DNA of 64,000 bases from Amycolatopsis albispora (GCF_003312875.1 NZ_CP015163.1:310001-374000); one strand, 5' to 3'; shown: positions 40,989 through 49,464, numbered from the stretch's first letter. Numbers and translations are program-made. The notes: generated by a model not told the origin, from the sequence alone.

Positions 40989-42146
40989 CTACCCGGCCTC
41001 GCGGAACCTGCGGCGGTCGAGGACCGAGATCAGGCTGGTGGCGACTCGCTCGACCTCGGCGTCGGTCAGCGACTGGTGCAGCGGCAGCAGCAGGGTGATC
41101 GCCTCGGCCTCGTCGGTGCCGGGCAGTTCCACCCCGGTGGCGAACAACGGGACCTTGTGCAGCGGCGGATAGCGGTAGGTGGTGTAGATGCCCAGTTCCA
41201 GCAGGTCCTCGGCGACCGTGTTGCGCACGGTCACGTCGTCGAACTGCAGCCAGTAGAAGTAGTTCGTCGAGACGTGGCCCTCGGGCAGCGCCGGCGGGCG
41301 CCGCACCCCGGGAACGTCCTCGAGCAGCCGGTCGTACTGGGCGATGATCTCGCCGCGCCGCCGGATGAAGCCGGGCAGCTTGCCGAGCTGGACGCGGCCG
41401 ATGGCGGCGGTCAGGTCGTTGCCGATCAGCCGCCTGCCGACCTCGTGAATGGTCTGGTCCCACCAGCGCCGCGTGCCGTTGTTCTTCATCGCGGCGAACG
41501 CGCCCCGGTCGTCGAGACCCTGGTAGGCCAGGCGGTGCGCGCGGCGCGCCAGCTGCGGGTCACGGACGTAGATCATGCCGCCGTCGCCGGTGGTGATGAT
41601 CTTGCGCGAGTCGAAGCTCCAGATGGCGATGTCGGCGAAGGTCCCGCAGGCCCGGCCGTCGATGCTCGACCCGACGGCGCAGGCGGCGTCCTCGATGAAC
41701 GGGATGCCGCGCTCCTGGCACAGCTGCGCGATCTCCACGATGTCGCCGGGCTGGCCGCCGTAGTGCAGCAGCATGACCGCCTTCGTCCGCGGGGTCAGCA
41801 CCGCCCGCACGTCGTCGACGGTCGGGTTGAGCGTGCGCGGGCGGACGTCGCAGAAGACCGGGGTGGCGCCGGCGGCGGCGACGCAGTGGCCGTTGGCCGG
41901 GAAGCTCACCGACGGGAAGACGACCTCGTCACCGGGACCGATGTTCAGCAGCTCCATCGCCAGGTGCAGGCCGGCCGTGGCGGAGTTGATGAACAGCACC
42001 GTCTCCGCCGGCACGCCGAGGTGGTCGGCGAACTCCTGCTCGAAGGCCTTGGTCTGCGGCCCGTACCCCAGCCACTGGCTGTCGAACACCTCCGCGACGG
42101 CGGCCAGTTCCTCGGCTCCGACTTGCGGCTGAAACATGTTGATCAT
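40989..42146 (-). CDS. DegT/DnrJ/EryC1/StrS sugar aminotransferase
   Basis: A 385-residue PLP enzyme. LFINSATAGLHLAMELL (phosphate cup), IPFIEDAACAVGSSI (Asp for the pyridine nitrogen) and IWSFDSRKIITTGDGGM (Schiff-base Lys) are clear. It aminates a keto-deoxysugar at C-3 or C-4. Because no 4-ketoreductase of the SDR type is present and a Gfo/Idh 3-ketoreductase is, C-4 amination is the better guess. It is the first gene of the minus-strand sugar operon and is divergent from the N-methyltransferase/glycosyltransferase pair. Confidence 0.9.
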   Translation of the reverse strand: MINMFQPQVGAEELAAVAEVFDSQWLGYGPQTKAFEQEFADHLGVPAETVLFINSATAGLHLAMELLNIGPGDEVVFPSVSFPANGHCVAAAGATPVFCDVRPRTLNPTVDDVRAVLTPRTKAVMLLHYGGQPGDIVEIAQLCQERGIPFIEDAACAVGSSIDGRACGTFADIAIWSFDSRKIITTGDGGMIYVRDPQLARRAHRLAYQGLDDRGAFAAMKNNGTRRWWDQTIHEVGRRLIGNDLTAAIGRVQLGKLPGFIRRRGEIIAQYDRLLEDVPGVRRPPALPEGHVSTNYFYWLQFDDVTVRNTVAEDLLELGIYTTYRYPPLHKVPLFATGVELPGTDEAEAITLLLPLHQSLTDAEVERVATSLISVLDRRRFREAG

Positions 42147-42367
42147 TCGTGCGCCCCTTCACGCGGGTCACCCCTGTCCACCGATCGATGTTGGCACGGC
42201 GGGCGGCGGCGGCCTTCCTTTGTCCTGCGCGGTTTTTCCCGGCTGACCACGTGCCGGCGCGACGGGCGCAAGCCAGGAGATGCGGTGGCCCGCCCGGCGG
42301 CGTGACGCTGGCACAGCCGACCTGACGGCAAGCCGGGGTGCCGCCCCGGCCTGGAGGAGGAGCGCGG

Positions 42368-43099
42368 ATGGATTACGACCCGGAGCACGCCGAACTGTAC
42401 GAACTGGTCTTCAACAGTCGCGGCAAGGACTTCGACGCCGAGACCGAGAAGCACGCTCAGCTGATCCGGTCCCGGTTCCCCGAGGCGAAAAGTGTGCTGG
42501 ACGTCGCCTGCGGCACCGGCGCCCATCTGGCCGCGTTCGCGAAGAGGTTCGACCACGTCGAGGGCGTCGAGCTCACGCCTGCCATGCGCGAGGTCGCGAT
42601 CACCCGGCTGTCGCCGTCCGCCGTCCACCTCGGCAACATGGTGAACTTCGACCTCGGCCGCACCTTCGACGCGGTAACCTGCCTCGGCAACGCGATCGGT
42701 GAGGTCGGCTCCGCCGAAGAAGTGGCGGCCACGGTCGCCAGGATGGCCGCGCACACCGTGCCGGGCGGTGTGGTGATCGTGGAGCCGTGGTGGTTCCCCG
42801 AGTTGTTCATCGACGGCTACATCGGCAGCCACCTGGCCGAAGAGGACGGCCGCGTGGTGGCGCGCGTCAGCCACTCCACCGTGCACGAGGGTCGCAGCCG
42901 CATCGCCTTCGAGGCGATCGTCGCCGACTCCGACGGCATCCGGAAGTTCTCGTCGGTGCTGTCGGTCGGCCTGTTCACCCGCGAGGAATACGAATCGGCC
43001 TTCGAGCGGGCGGGCTGCACCGTCGAGTTCGTTCCCGCACTGCGGCTGGGCGACGGACGGGCCACCAGCCCCGGCATCTTCGTCGGCGTCCGCCAGTAG
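42368..43099 (+). CDS. NDP-aminosugar N,N-dimethyltransferase (DesVI/TylM1 type)
   Basis: A 243-residue SAM enzyme very like DesVI as I remember it. The start DYDPEHAELYELVFNSRGKDF, motif I SVLDVACGTGAHLAAF (about residue 40), VVIVEPWWFPELFIDGYI (about 135), VARVSHSTVHEG and the end SPGIFVGV all correspond. It adds two methyl groups to the sugar amine. GGAGGAGGA precedes the ATG, and a stem-loop (7-bp arms, 42332-42350) sits directly before that ribosome-binding site. The 221-bp divergent region to the aminotransferase should hold both promoters. Confidence 0.92.
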   Translation: MDYDPEHAELYELVFNSRGKDFDAETEKHAQLIRSRFPEAKSVLDVACGTGAHLAAFAKRFDHVEGVELTPAMREVAITRLSPSAVHLGNMVNFDLGRTFDAVTCLGNAIGEVGSAEEVAATVARMAAHTVPGGVVIVEPWWFPELFIDGYIGSHLAEEDGRVVARVSHSTVHEGRSRIAFEAIVADSDGIRKFSSVLSVGLFTREEYESAFERAGCTVEFVPALRLGDGRATSPGIFVGVRQ

Positions 43100-43174
43100 G
43101 CCGCGACCACCCGGCAACGCCCGCCCGACAACGACACCAACAACGACGCACGACAACGTTTGAGGAGATGTTCG

Positions 43175-44512
43175 ATGCGAGTCCTCGTGACAGGTTTCCC
43201 GCATGTCACCCACCTGAACCACCTCATCCCGCACGCCCAGGCGCTGCAGGCCGAGGGGCACGAGGTCGTCGTGGCCTGCCCGCCCGGAGCCGAGGAGCAG
43301 ATCGTCGCCGCGGGCCTGCCCGCGATCAAGACCGGTGAGCCGGAGCCGCATTCGCTGCAGAACTGGGCGAAGTACGGCCTGCTGCCCAGCCCGGAGGAGA
43401 TGGAGGAGCTGGCGGCCAAGCTCGACCTGAGCGGTGACGAGCGGGACAACTGGGACGCCTACTACCAGTTCTTCCTGTTCTCGGCCCGGTACTACCTGCC
43501 GCCGGAGCCGCGCGAGGACATCGACAACCTGATCGCCTTCGCCAAGCAGTGGCAGCCGGACCTGGTGCTGTGGGAGTCCTGGTTCCCGTGCGGCGGGGTG
43601 GTCGCCAAGGCCGCGGGCGCGGCGTCGGGCCGCGTGCTCAACGGCCCGGACTACGGCGGCTGGGCGATCGAGAAGTTCGCCGAGCGGGTCGCCGAGGGGC
43701 ACGAGACGCCGGTGAACCCGCTGGAGATCTCGCTGCGCGCCCTGGCCGACCGGCACGGGGTCGAGGTCGACGACACCGTGCTGCTCGGGCACTTCACCAT
43801 CGACGCGATCCCGTCGGTGTCGATGCGACTGTCGCGGAACATCTCCACCGTGCCGGTGCGCTGGGTCCCCTTCAACGGCGGCGCGGTGCTGCCGGAGTGG
43901 CTGCACGAGCGTCCCCAGCGGCCGCGCGTCGCGCTGACCGTCGGCGTCTCGACCCGGGCCTACCACGAGGGCGTCGACCTCATCCCCAAGATCTTCGAGG
44001 CGATCGACGGCCTGGACATCGAGGTCGTCGGCACGTTCAACGACAACCAGCTGGTCGGCGCGCCGCCGGTGCCAGCGAACCTGCGCGTCGTCGACTACGT
44101 GCCGTTGACCAGCCTGCTGCCGACCTGCGTCGCGGCCATCCACCACGGCGGCAGCGGCTCGTTCGTGGCGACTCTCGCCGCCGGTATCCCGCACGTCATC
44201 GCCGACACCGAAGAGCCGCAGCGGATGGTCTTCAGCGGTGAGGGCGAGTCGATTTCGGTCACCGTCACCGAGCGCAGCGTCGACGCGTGGCTCACCGCGC
44301 GGCTGGTCAAGGAGACCGGCGCGGGCGTGCAGATCAACCGCATCACCCAGTCCGCGGCGGAGATCCGCGAGGCGCTGCTCGCGGTGCTGAACGACCCGTC
44401 CTACGCCGAGGCCGCCAAGTCCCTGCACGACGCCTGGCTGGCCCGCCCGACTCCGGCCGGAATCATCCCGGAGTTGGAGAAGCTGACCGAGTTCCACCGC
44501 TCCGCTCGCTGA
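43175..44512 (+). CDS. GT1 antibiotic glycosyltransferase
   Basis: A 445-residue GT-B enzyme of the macrolide/aromatic-polyketide type. The acceptor domain starts MRVLVTGFPHVTHLNHLIPHAQALQAEGHEV. VPVRWVPFNGGAVLPEWL and RVALTVGVSTRAYHEG mark the inter-domain region, and AAIHHGGSGSFVATLAAGIPHVI is the nucleotide-sugar loop. GAGGAG precedes the ATG. It should attach the aminosugar made by the neighbouring genes to an unknown acceptor. No DesVIII-like P450 helper is adjacent, so it is either helper-independent or uses one encoded elsewhere. Confidence 0.92.
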   Translation: MRVLVTGFPHVTHLNHLIPHAQALQAEGHEVVVACPPGAEEQIVAAGLPAIKTGEPEPHSLQNWAKYGLLPSPEEMEELAAKLDLSGDERDNWDAYYQFFLFSARYYLPPEPREDIDNLIAFAKQWQPDLVLWESWFPCGGVVAKAAGAASGRVLNGPDYGGWAIEKFAERVAEGHETPVNPLEISLRALADRHGVEVDDTVLLGHFTIDAIPSVSMRLSRNISTVPVRWVPFNGGAVLPEWLHERPQRPRVALTVGVSTRAYHEGVDLIPKIFEAIDGLDIEVVGTFNDNQLVGAPPVPANLRVVDYVPLTSLLPTCVAAIHHGGSGSFVATLAAGIPHVIADTEEPQRMVFSGEGESISVTVTERSVDAWLTARLVKETGAGVQINRITQSAAEIREALLAVLNDPSYAEAAKSLHDAWLARPTPAGIIPELEKLTEFHRSAR

Positions 44513-44583
44513 GTGCGAGAACGGCGAGTTGGCATTATTCAGGGAAATCCACATCGGCGGTATCGTGGATGGTGGCGGTGAGC

Positions 44584-44613
44584 CTCCGCGAGGCGGTGAC
44601 GCGCCTCGCGGAG
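44584..44613 (+). terminator. Hairpin terminator after glycosyltransferase
   Basis: Positions 44584-44595 and 44602-44613 are perfect 12-bp inverted arms with a 6-base loop, followed by TTTCCTC. The element lies about 70 bp after the glycosyltransferase stop and ahead of the convergent sigma-factor gene. Confidence 0.7.
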
Positions 44614-44724
44614 TTTCCTCTCCGCCGGGACTACCGGGAGCGACGAGCCTGGCGGCCGCCGCGCGCCCGCCAGACGGCGCATTTTCCCGGCATTCAGCCG
44701 AACCGGCGGTGGCAGCGCAAGCTC

Positions 44725-45618
44725 TCATCGCGATTCGGGGCCGGTCCGGTCGAGTTGGGGCAACCTGCCGGGATCGGAAAGGATGTCGATGGCGGCGATC
44801 TTCTCGCCGGTGATGGTGAAGCTCATGATCGAGATGAGATCGCCGTCGATGGTGTTGACGAGCCCGGCGGCCCCGTTGATGAGGACGGGCCGCGTGGTCG
44901 CCGTGGTGGCCATGCGGTGGAAGGTGGCGAGTTGACCGGCCACCGCGTCCGCGCCCCGGAGGATCCGCATGCCGCCGCCCAGCAGTGTTCCGCTGTCGGC
45001 GCGGAGCACGATGTCGGGGTCGAGAATGGACAGCAGGGCCTCGAAGTCACCGCCGCGCGCGGCGCTCAGGAAGGCGTCGACCACCCGGCGCTGGGTTGCC
45101 GGATCCGGGTCCGGAGTCGGGGCCGCGCCCTGTACCTGCCGGCGGGCGCGGCTGGCGAGTTTCCTGGCCGCGGCCGGGGTGCGCTCGACGATGGGGGCGA
45201 TTTCGTCGAAGGGCATGCCGAACATGTCGTGCAGGACAAAAGCGAGCCGTTCGGCCGGGTTCAGCGACTCCAGTACCACCAGCAGCGCCAGGCCCACGGA
45301 GTCGGCGATCAGCGCCTGCGCTTCCGGATCCGTGGCGTCCTCCTGGCTGACGACCGGGTCCGGCAGCCGGGCCTCCAGCGGGTCCTCGCGCCGCAGCCGT
45401 CGTGAGCGGAGCATGTCCAGGCACACCCGGCCGACAACCGTGGTCAGCCAGCCACCGAGGTTGTCGATGTCGTCGGCCTCGGAGCGGACCAGCCTGAGCC
45501 AGGACTCCTGGACGGCGTCGTCGGCCTCGGTCAGGGAGCCGAGCATCCGGTAGGCCACCGCCCGCAGGTGCGTGCGGTGTTCCTCGAACCGGCTGGCCAG
45601 GAAGTCGTGTTCGTCCAT
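44725..45618 (-). CDS. ECF41-type sigma factor with SnoaL-like C-domain (SigJ-like)
   Basis: A 297-residue ECF sigma factor. Region 2 is LRAVAYRMLGSLTEADDAVQESWLRL (about residues 18-43). Region 4 is LNPAERLAFVLHDMFGMPFDEIAPIVERTPAAARKLASRARR (about 118-160). A SnoaL-like domain follows (VVDAFLSAARGGDFEALLSILDPDIVLRADSG), which in the ECF41 group replaces an anti-sigma factor. It is divergent from a serine hydrolase-MFS-AhpD-like operon. Both promoters match the ECF41 pattern, so it likely drives the operon and itself. Confidence 0.9.
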   Translation of the reverse strand: MDEHDFLASRFEEHRTHLRAVAYRMLGSLTEADDAVQESWLRLVRSEADDIDNLGGWLTTVVGRVCLDMLRSRRLRREDPLEARLPDPVVSQEDATDPEAQALIADSVGLALLVVLESLNPAERLAFVLHDMFGMPFDEIAPIVERTPAAARKLASRARRQVQGAAPTPDPDPATQRRVVDAFLSAARGGDFEALLSILDPDIVLRADSGTLLGGGMRILRGADAVAGQLATFHRMATTATTRPVLINGAAGLVNTIDGDLISIMSFTITGEKIAAIDILSDPGRLPQLDRTGPESR

Positions 45619-45651
45619 GATCGTCCTCTCCGGTGGATCTCCTGCGAGTTT

Positions 45652-45716
45652 GACGCACAGAACTTCTCCGATGTGACCGATCCGGTGGTGGTCACACTCC
45701 CCGCGATCCGTGCGTC
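45652..45716. promoter_or_regulatory. Divergent pair of ECF41-like promoters
   Basis: On the plus strand GGTCACA (45690-45696) is followed by exactly 16 bases and CGTC (45713-45716). On the minus strand GGTCACA (complement 45678-45672) is followed by exactly 16 bases and CGTC (complement 45655-45652). The known ECF41 promoter is TGTCACA-N16-CGTC, so each box differs at one base. The two upstream boxes form an inverted repeat with an 11-bp centre. Confidence 0.75.
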
Positions 45717-45763
45717 AGGGCTGTCGAGAAAGTCGGTAGCTCGAACGGATGGAGCAGGAACCA

Positions 45764-46924
45764 ATGAACAAGATCGAGGTGCGGGGGACTGTCGCCGAGG
45801 GTTTCGAGGCGGTCGGCGAGGCGTTCGCCGCCGTGGTCGCCGAGGACGGCGCCGGTGCCGGTGCCCAGCTCGCGGCGTTCGTGCACGGCAGGCAGGTGGC
45901 CGACCTGTGGGCCGGGGACGAGGTGAGCGGTGAAACCCTGACCGGTGTCTACTCCTCGACCAAGGGCGCCGCCACCCTCGCGGTGGCGTTGCTGGTGCAG
46001 GACGGCACGCTGGCGCTGGACGAGCCTGTCGCCGCGCACTGGCCGGAGTTCGCGGCGGCGGGCAAGGGCGGGATCACCCTGCGGGACGTCCTCACCCACC
46101 GTTCCGGTGTGATCGGCGTCGACGGCGGGTTCACCGTCGACGAACTCGCCGACGACCGGGTGATCGCCCGTCGCCTCGCGGGGCAGCGCCCGTACTGGAA
46201 ACCGGGTTCGGCCTACGGCTACGGCGGATTCGTGTCGTTCGCGATCGTGGGCGAAGTGGTCCGCCGGGTCACCGGCCGCTCGCTGCAGGAGATCTTCGAA
46301 GAACGCATCCGCGCGCCGTACGAATTGGACCTCCACCTCGGCCTGCCGGAGGCACTGGAGTCCCGCTACCGGGAGATCCTGCCGGGGCAGGCCAGTCCGG
46401 AGGAACTCGCGGCGTTCTGGGCGGCGGTTCCCGGTCCGCAGAGCATCACCGGGATCGGCTACGGCCTCAACTCCACGCCGCCCCTGGACCAGGTGGCCTT
46501 CGTCAACACCCGGCGGGTACGCGCGCTCGGGCAGGCTTCCGCGGGCGGCGTGGGCAACGCCCGCGGGCTGGCCGGGATGTACGCGGCCGCGGTCGTCGGC
46601 CTCGACGGCAGGCCGCCGCTGCTGAAACCGGACACCCTCGGCGAGTTCGCCATGCTGCACTCCACGGGTGGCGACCTCGTCACCGGCGCATCGGGACAGT
46701 ACGCGCTCGGCTTCCAGGCCAAGGGCCTGCGTTACCCGTTCCTGAGCGCGAACGCGTTCGGGCACAACGGATCCGCGGGCTCGGAGGCCTTCGCCGACCC
46801 CGTCAGCGGCATCACCTTCGGCTACACCCGGCGCCGCTTCTCCTTCAACTGGTCCTACCCCGAACACGACCGGCTCGCCGCCGCGGTCCACCGCGCGGCC
46901 ACCGCCTCCGGAAAGAACCTCTGA
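45764..46924 (+). CDS. Class C beta-lactamase-fold serine hydrolase
   Basis: A 386-residue EstB-like serine hydrolase. TGVYSSTKGAATLAVALL (about residue 65) holds the S-x-x-K nucleophile, SAYGYGG (about 150) the second motif tyrosine, and AFGHNGSAGSEAFADP (about 330) the H-x-G triad-like motif. No signal peptide is visible, so it is cytoplasmic. Such enzymes are esterases or transacylases more often than true beta-lactamases. ATG 45764 was chosen with GCAGGAA upstream; ATG 45749 is an alternative. It is the first gene under the plus-strand ECF41-like promoter. Confidence 0.88.
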   Translation: MNKIEVRGTVAEGFEAVGEAFAAVVAEDGAGAGAQLAAFVHGRQVADLWAGDEVSGETLTGVYSSTKGAATLAVALLVQDGTLALDEPVAAHWPEFAAAGKGGITLRDVLTHRSGVIGVDGGFTVDELADDRVIARRLAGQRPYWKPGSAYGYGGFVSFAIVGEVVRRVTGRSLQEIFEERIRAPYELDLHLGLPEALESRYREILPGQASPEELAAFWAAVPGPQSITGIGYGLNSTPPLDQVAFVNTRRVRALGQASAGGVGNARGLAGMYAAAVVGLDGRPPLLKPDTLGEFAMLHSTGGDLVTGASGQYALGFQAKGLRYPFLSANAFGHNGSAGSEAFADPVSGITFGYTRRRFSFNWSYPEHDRLAAAVHRAATASGKNL

Positions 46925-48348
46925 TGACCTCACACACCGAACTCCGCTCCCAGAAGAGCGGTCTGGCGCTGCTGGTGATCGCCGCCGCGCAACTGCTGAT
47001 CGTGATGGACGGCACCATCGTCACCGTCGGCCTGCCCAACATCGGGGCCGGTCTGTCCATCGCGGAGTCCGATTTGGACTGGGTGCTCACTTCGTATGCG
47101 CTGGCGTTCGGGGGATTGCTGCTGGCCGGTGGTCGCGCCGGTGACCTGTTCGGCCGTCGGCGGCTGTTGCGGGCGGGCCTCGTGGTCTTCCTGCTGGCCT
47201 CCGTGCTGGGCGGCGTGGCCCAGGACGGTGCCATGCTGATCGCCGCGCGCGTCCTGCAGGGCGTGGGCGGCGCGATCATCGCCCCCGCCGCGCTGTCGCT
47301 GCTCGCCGACACCTTCCCCGCCGGACCGGAACGCAACAAGGCGCTCGGCGTCTACGGCGCGATGGGCGGCCTCGGCGCGGTGGCCGGCCTGCTCCTCGGC
47401 GGTGCGCTCACCGAGTACCTGGGCTGGCGGTGGATCATGTTCATCAACATCCCGTTCGTGCTCCTCCTGCTCATCGGGACCCTCGCGATCGTTCCCGGCA
47501 CCCGCGAACGCGGCGGCCTCGATCTGCCCGGCGCGATCACCGCGACGCTCGCACTCGGCTCGCTTGTCTATGCGATCAACCGGGCCGGGGCCGACGGCCT
47601 CGGCGACGGGCTCACCCTCACCGTCGGCGCGATCGCCGTCGTGCTGGCCCTGGCGTTCGTGACCGTCCAGCGCCGCGTCCGCAACCCGATGCTGCCCGCC
47701 GGCGTGCTGGCCGACCGGGGCAGGCTCGGCGCCAACCTGATCATGCTGCTCATGGGCGCGGGCCAACTGGCCACGTTCTACTTCCTCACCCTCTACATGC
47801 AGTCCATCAAGCACTATTCACCGATGATCACCGGGCTGGCCTACCTGCCGTTCGCGATCGGCATCGGCCTCGGCTCCGCCGTGGTCGGACCGCGGCTGCA
47901 GGCCCGCGCCCCGGTGCGGAACGTGCTGGCGACCGGCATGACGGTGGCCGCACTGGCGATGGGCTGGTTCAGCCTGCTCACCCCGGACCAGAACGCCCTC
48001 GTCACCCTGCTGCCCGCCCAACTGGTCGCCGGTGTCGGCCTGGGCATCGGCTTCGTCGCGGCGACGATCAGCGGCGTGCGGGGAGTCGCCCCGCGGGATT
48101 CCGGCATCGCCTCCGGACTCATCAACACCACCCAGCAGGTCGGCGGCGCGCTGGGCCTGGCGATCCTGGCCACCACCGCCCTCACCGTCACGACGAGCCA
48201 GCCGGGCGGCACACCGGAGCCGGAAGCACTCACCAGCGGGTACACCACCGGCCTGCTCGGCGCGGGCGCCTTCTACCTGGCCGCGATCCTCGCCGCCGTG
48301 GTGCTCCTGCGACCGGCAAGCCAGAACCGCCCGCAGCACCCCGTGTGA
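46924..48348 (+). CDS. MFS drug transporter, DHA2 (14-helix) type
   Basis: A 474-residue EmrB/QacA-like exporter. LLIVMDGTIVTVGLPNIG is the motif D1 helix, GGRAGDLFGRRRLLRAGL is motif A, RVLQGVGGAIIAPAALSLLADTF is motif B/C-like, and GLINTTQQVGGALGLAIL is late in the protein. It is likely a proton-driven exporter of hydrophobic compounds. TGATG overlap with the serine hydrolase stop makes these two genes coupled, within the ECF41-controlled unit. Confidence 0.9.
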   Translation: MTSHTELRSQKSGLALLVIAAAQLLIVMDGTIVTVGLPNIGAGLSIAESDLDWVLTSYALAFGGLLLAGGRAGDLFGRRRLLRAGLVVFLLASVLGGVAQDGAMLIAARVLQGVGGAIIAPAALSLLADTFPAGPERNKALGVYGAMGGLGAVAGLLLGGALTEYLGWRWIMFINIPFVLLLLIGTLAIVPGTRERGGLDLPGAITATLALGSLVYAINRAGADGLGDGLTLTVGAIAVVLALAFVTVQRRVRNPMLPAGVLADRGRLGANLIMLLMGAGQLATFYFLTLYMQSIKHYSPMITGLAYLPFAIGIGLGSAVVGPRLQARAPVRNVLATGMTVAALAMGWFSLLTPDQNALVTLLPAQLVAGVGLGIGFVAATISGVRGVAPRDSGIASGLINTTQQVGGALGLAILATTALTVTTSQPGGTPEPEALTSGYTTGLLGAGAFYLAAILAAVVLLRPASQNRPQHPV

Positions 48349-48430
48349 AGCACGCCAGCGCGGTCACATCCGCCACGCGCCAGCCGTCAAAGTACCGGCA
48401 CACCAACTGAAACCGGAAACGGAGACCACC

Positions 48431-48937
48431 ATGAACACCACCACGACGACCCAGCGGGAAACCCTCCACTCGCGACTGCCCAACCCCGCCGTGCTCATCC
48501 CCGAGCTGGGCGAAATCGGCGCAGCCCTGTTCAAAGCGACCGGGAACGGGTCGATCCCGCAGGCCACGATCAGCCTGGTGCAGTTGCGCGCCGGTCAGCT
48601 CGTCGGCAACACCTACCTGACCGTTCTGCACACCGGCAACCTCCGCAAGGCCGGGGAGTCCGAGGAGCGCATCACCGCCGTGGCGTCCTGGCGGGACGCG
48701 CCTTACTTCACCGACGCCGAACGTGTCGCACTGGCGCTCGTCGAGGCCGTCCTCACCCCGAACCCGCACGGCGAGCGGGTCTCCGACGAGCTGTCCGCCC
48801 AGGCCGCGCAGCACTACGACGACAAGGCGATCGCCACCCTCGCCATGGCGATCGGCCAGATCGGCTTCTTCATCCCCCTCGCCCTCATCGGCAAGCCGCT
48901 CCCGGGTGTGTCGTCCGCGGAGCAGTGGCGGCAGTAA
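48431..48937 (+). CDS. Carboxymuconolactone decarboxylase/AhpD-like protein lacking CxxC
   Basis: A 168-residue AhpD-like all-alpha protein. LRAGQLVGNTYLTVLHTGNLRKAGESEERI corresponds to the family active-site helix, normally G-C-x-x-C-x-x-x-H. Here both cysteines are replaced (N-T-Y-L), leaving only the histidine. AVASWRDAPYFTDAERVALALVEAVL and IATLAMAIGQIGFF complete the fold. Genes of this family are the classic targets of ECF41 sigma factors, matching the location at the end of the hydrolase-MFS unit (82-bp gap). Peroxidase activity is unlikely without the cysteines. Confidence 0.82.
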   Translation: MNTTTTTQRETLHSRLPNPAVLIPELGEIGAALFKATGNGSIPQATISLVQLRAGQLVGNTYLTVLHTGNLRKAGESEERITAVASWRDAPYFTDAERVALALVEAVLTPNPHGERVSDELSAQAAQHYDDKAIATLAMAIGQIGFFIPLALIGKPLPGVSSAEQWRQ

Positions 48938-48950
48938 CCCCGCAAACAAC

Positions 48951-48987
48951 TCCGGGGGAGGACACGGCAACCGTGTCCTCCCCCGGA
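48951..48987 (+). terminator. Strong GC-rich hairpin terminator, 17-bp perfect arms
   Basis: Positions 48951-48967 and 48971-48987 are exact reverse complements with a 3-base loop, starting 14 bp after the AhpD-like stop. There is no T-run, as is common in actinomycetes. Confidence 0.8.
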
Positions 48988-49018
48988 CGATGGTCGACCA
49001 CCTCAACCCGCGGCGCGA

Positions 49019-49463
49019 ATGACGAACCCCGCCTACCTGATGCCGCCCGCTCCGGCGCTGAATTCACGTTTCGACCGGAATCGCGCTGTGGGAGGCCATC
49101 GACGCGGCACTGCGTGCGGCCTGCGAGCTCCCGCTGACCTGGTTCGAGGTGATGCGGCTCGCGCTCAGCGACGGGCGGATGCGCTTCGGCGACCTGCGCA
49201 CCACGGTCGAGGGAATCAGCGGGAAGGTCCTCACCGACACCCTGCGGGATCTGGAACGCGACGGACTCGTCGCGCGCCACGTTCACGCCGAGCTGCCGCC
49301 CAGGGTCGAATACGAGCTGACCGCGCTCGCGGCGCGGGAAACATACGACGCGGCCAAGGCGAATCAGAGACCGAAAAGCTTGCGGGCGTTGCCGCCGGGG
49401 AACGGGACGCCCGAGTCCATCCAAGGCGTGAGGTGGACCACTCGGGCACGTTGGTTACGTTGA
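49019..49463 (+). pseudogene. Winged-helix regulator (HxlR/MarR-like), probably frameshifted
   Basis: From about 49080 one frame reads ALWEAIDAALRAACELPLTW, then MRFGDLRTTVEGISGKVLTDTLRDLERDGLV and LPPRVEYELTALA. The first part resembles a MarR N-terminal helix, the second an HxlR winged helix. This frame has no start codon before GTG 49149 and a stop at 49059-49061. A plausible N-terminus, MTNPAYLMPPAPALNS from ATG 49019, lies in another frame, so a frameshift near 49065-49085 is likely. The tail after about 49370 looks non-homologous. A short protein from GTG 49149 might still be made. Confidence 0.55.
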
Positions 49464-49464
49464 G

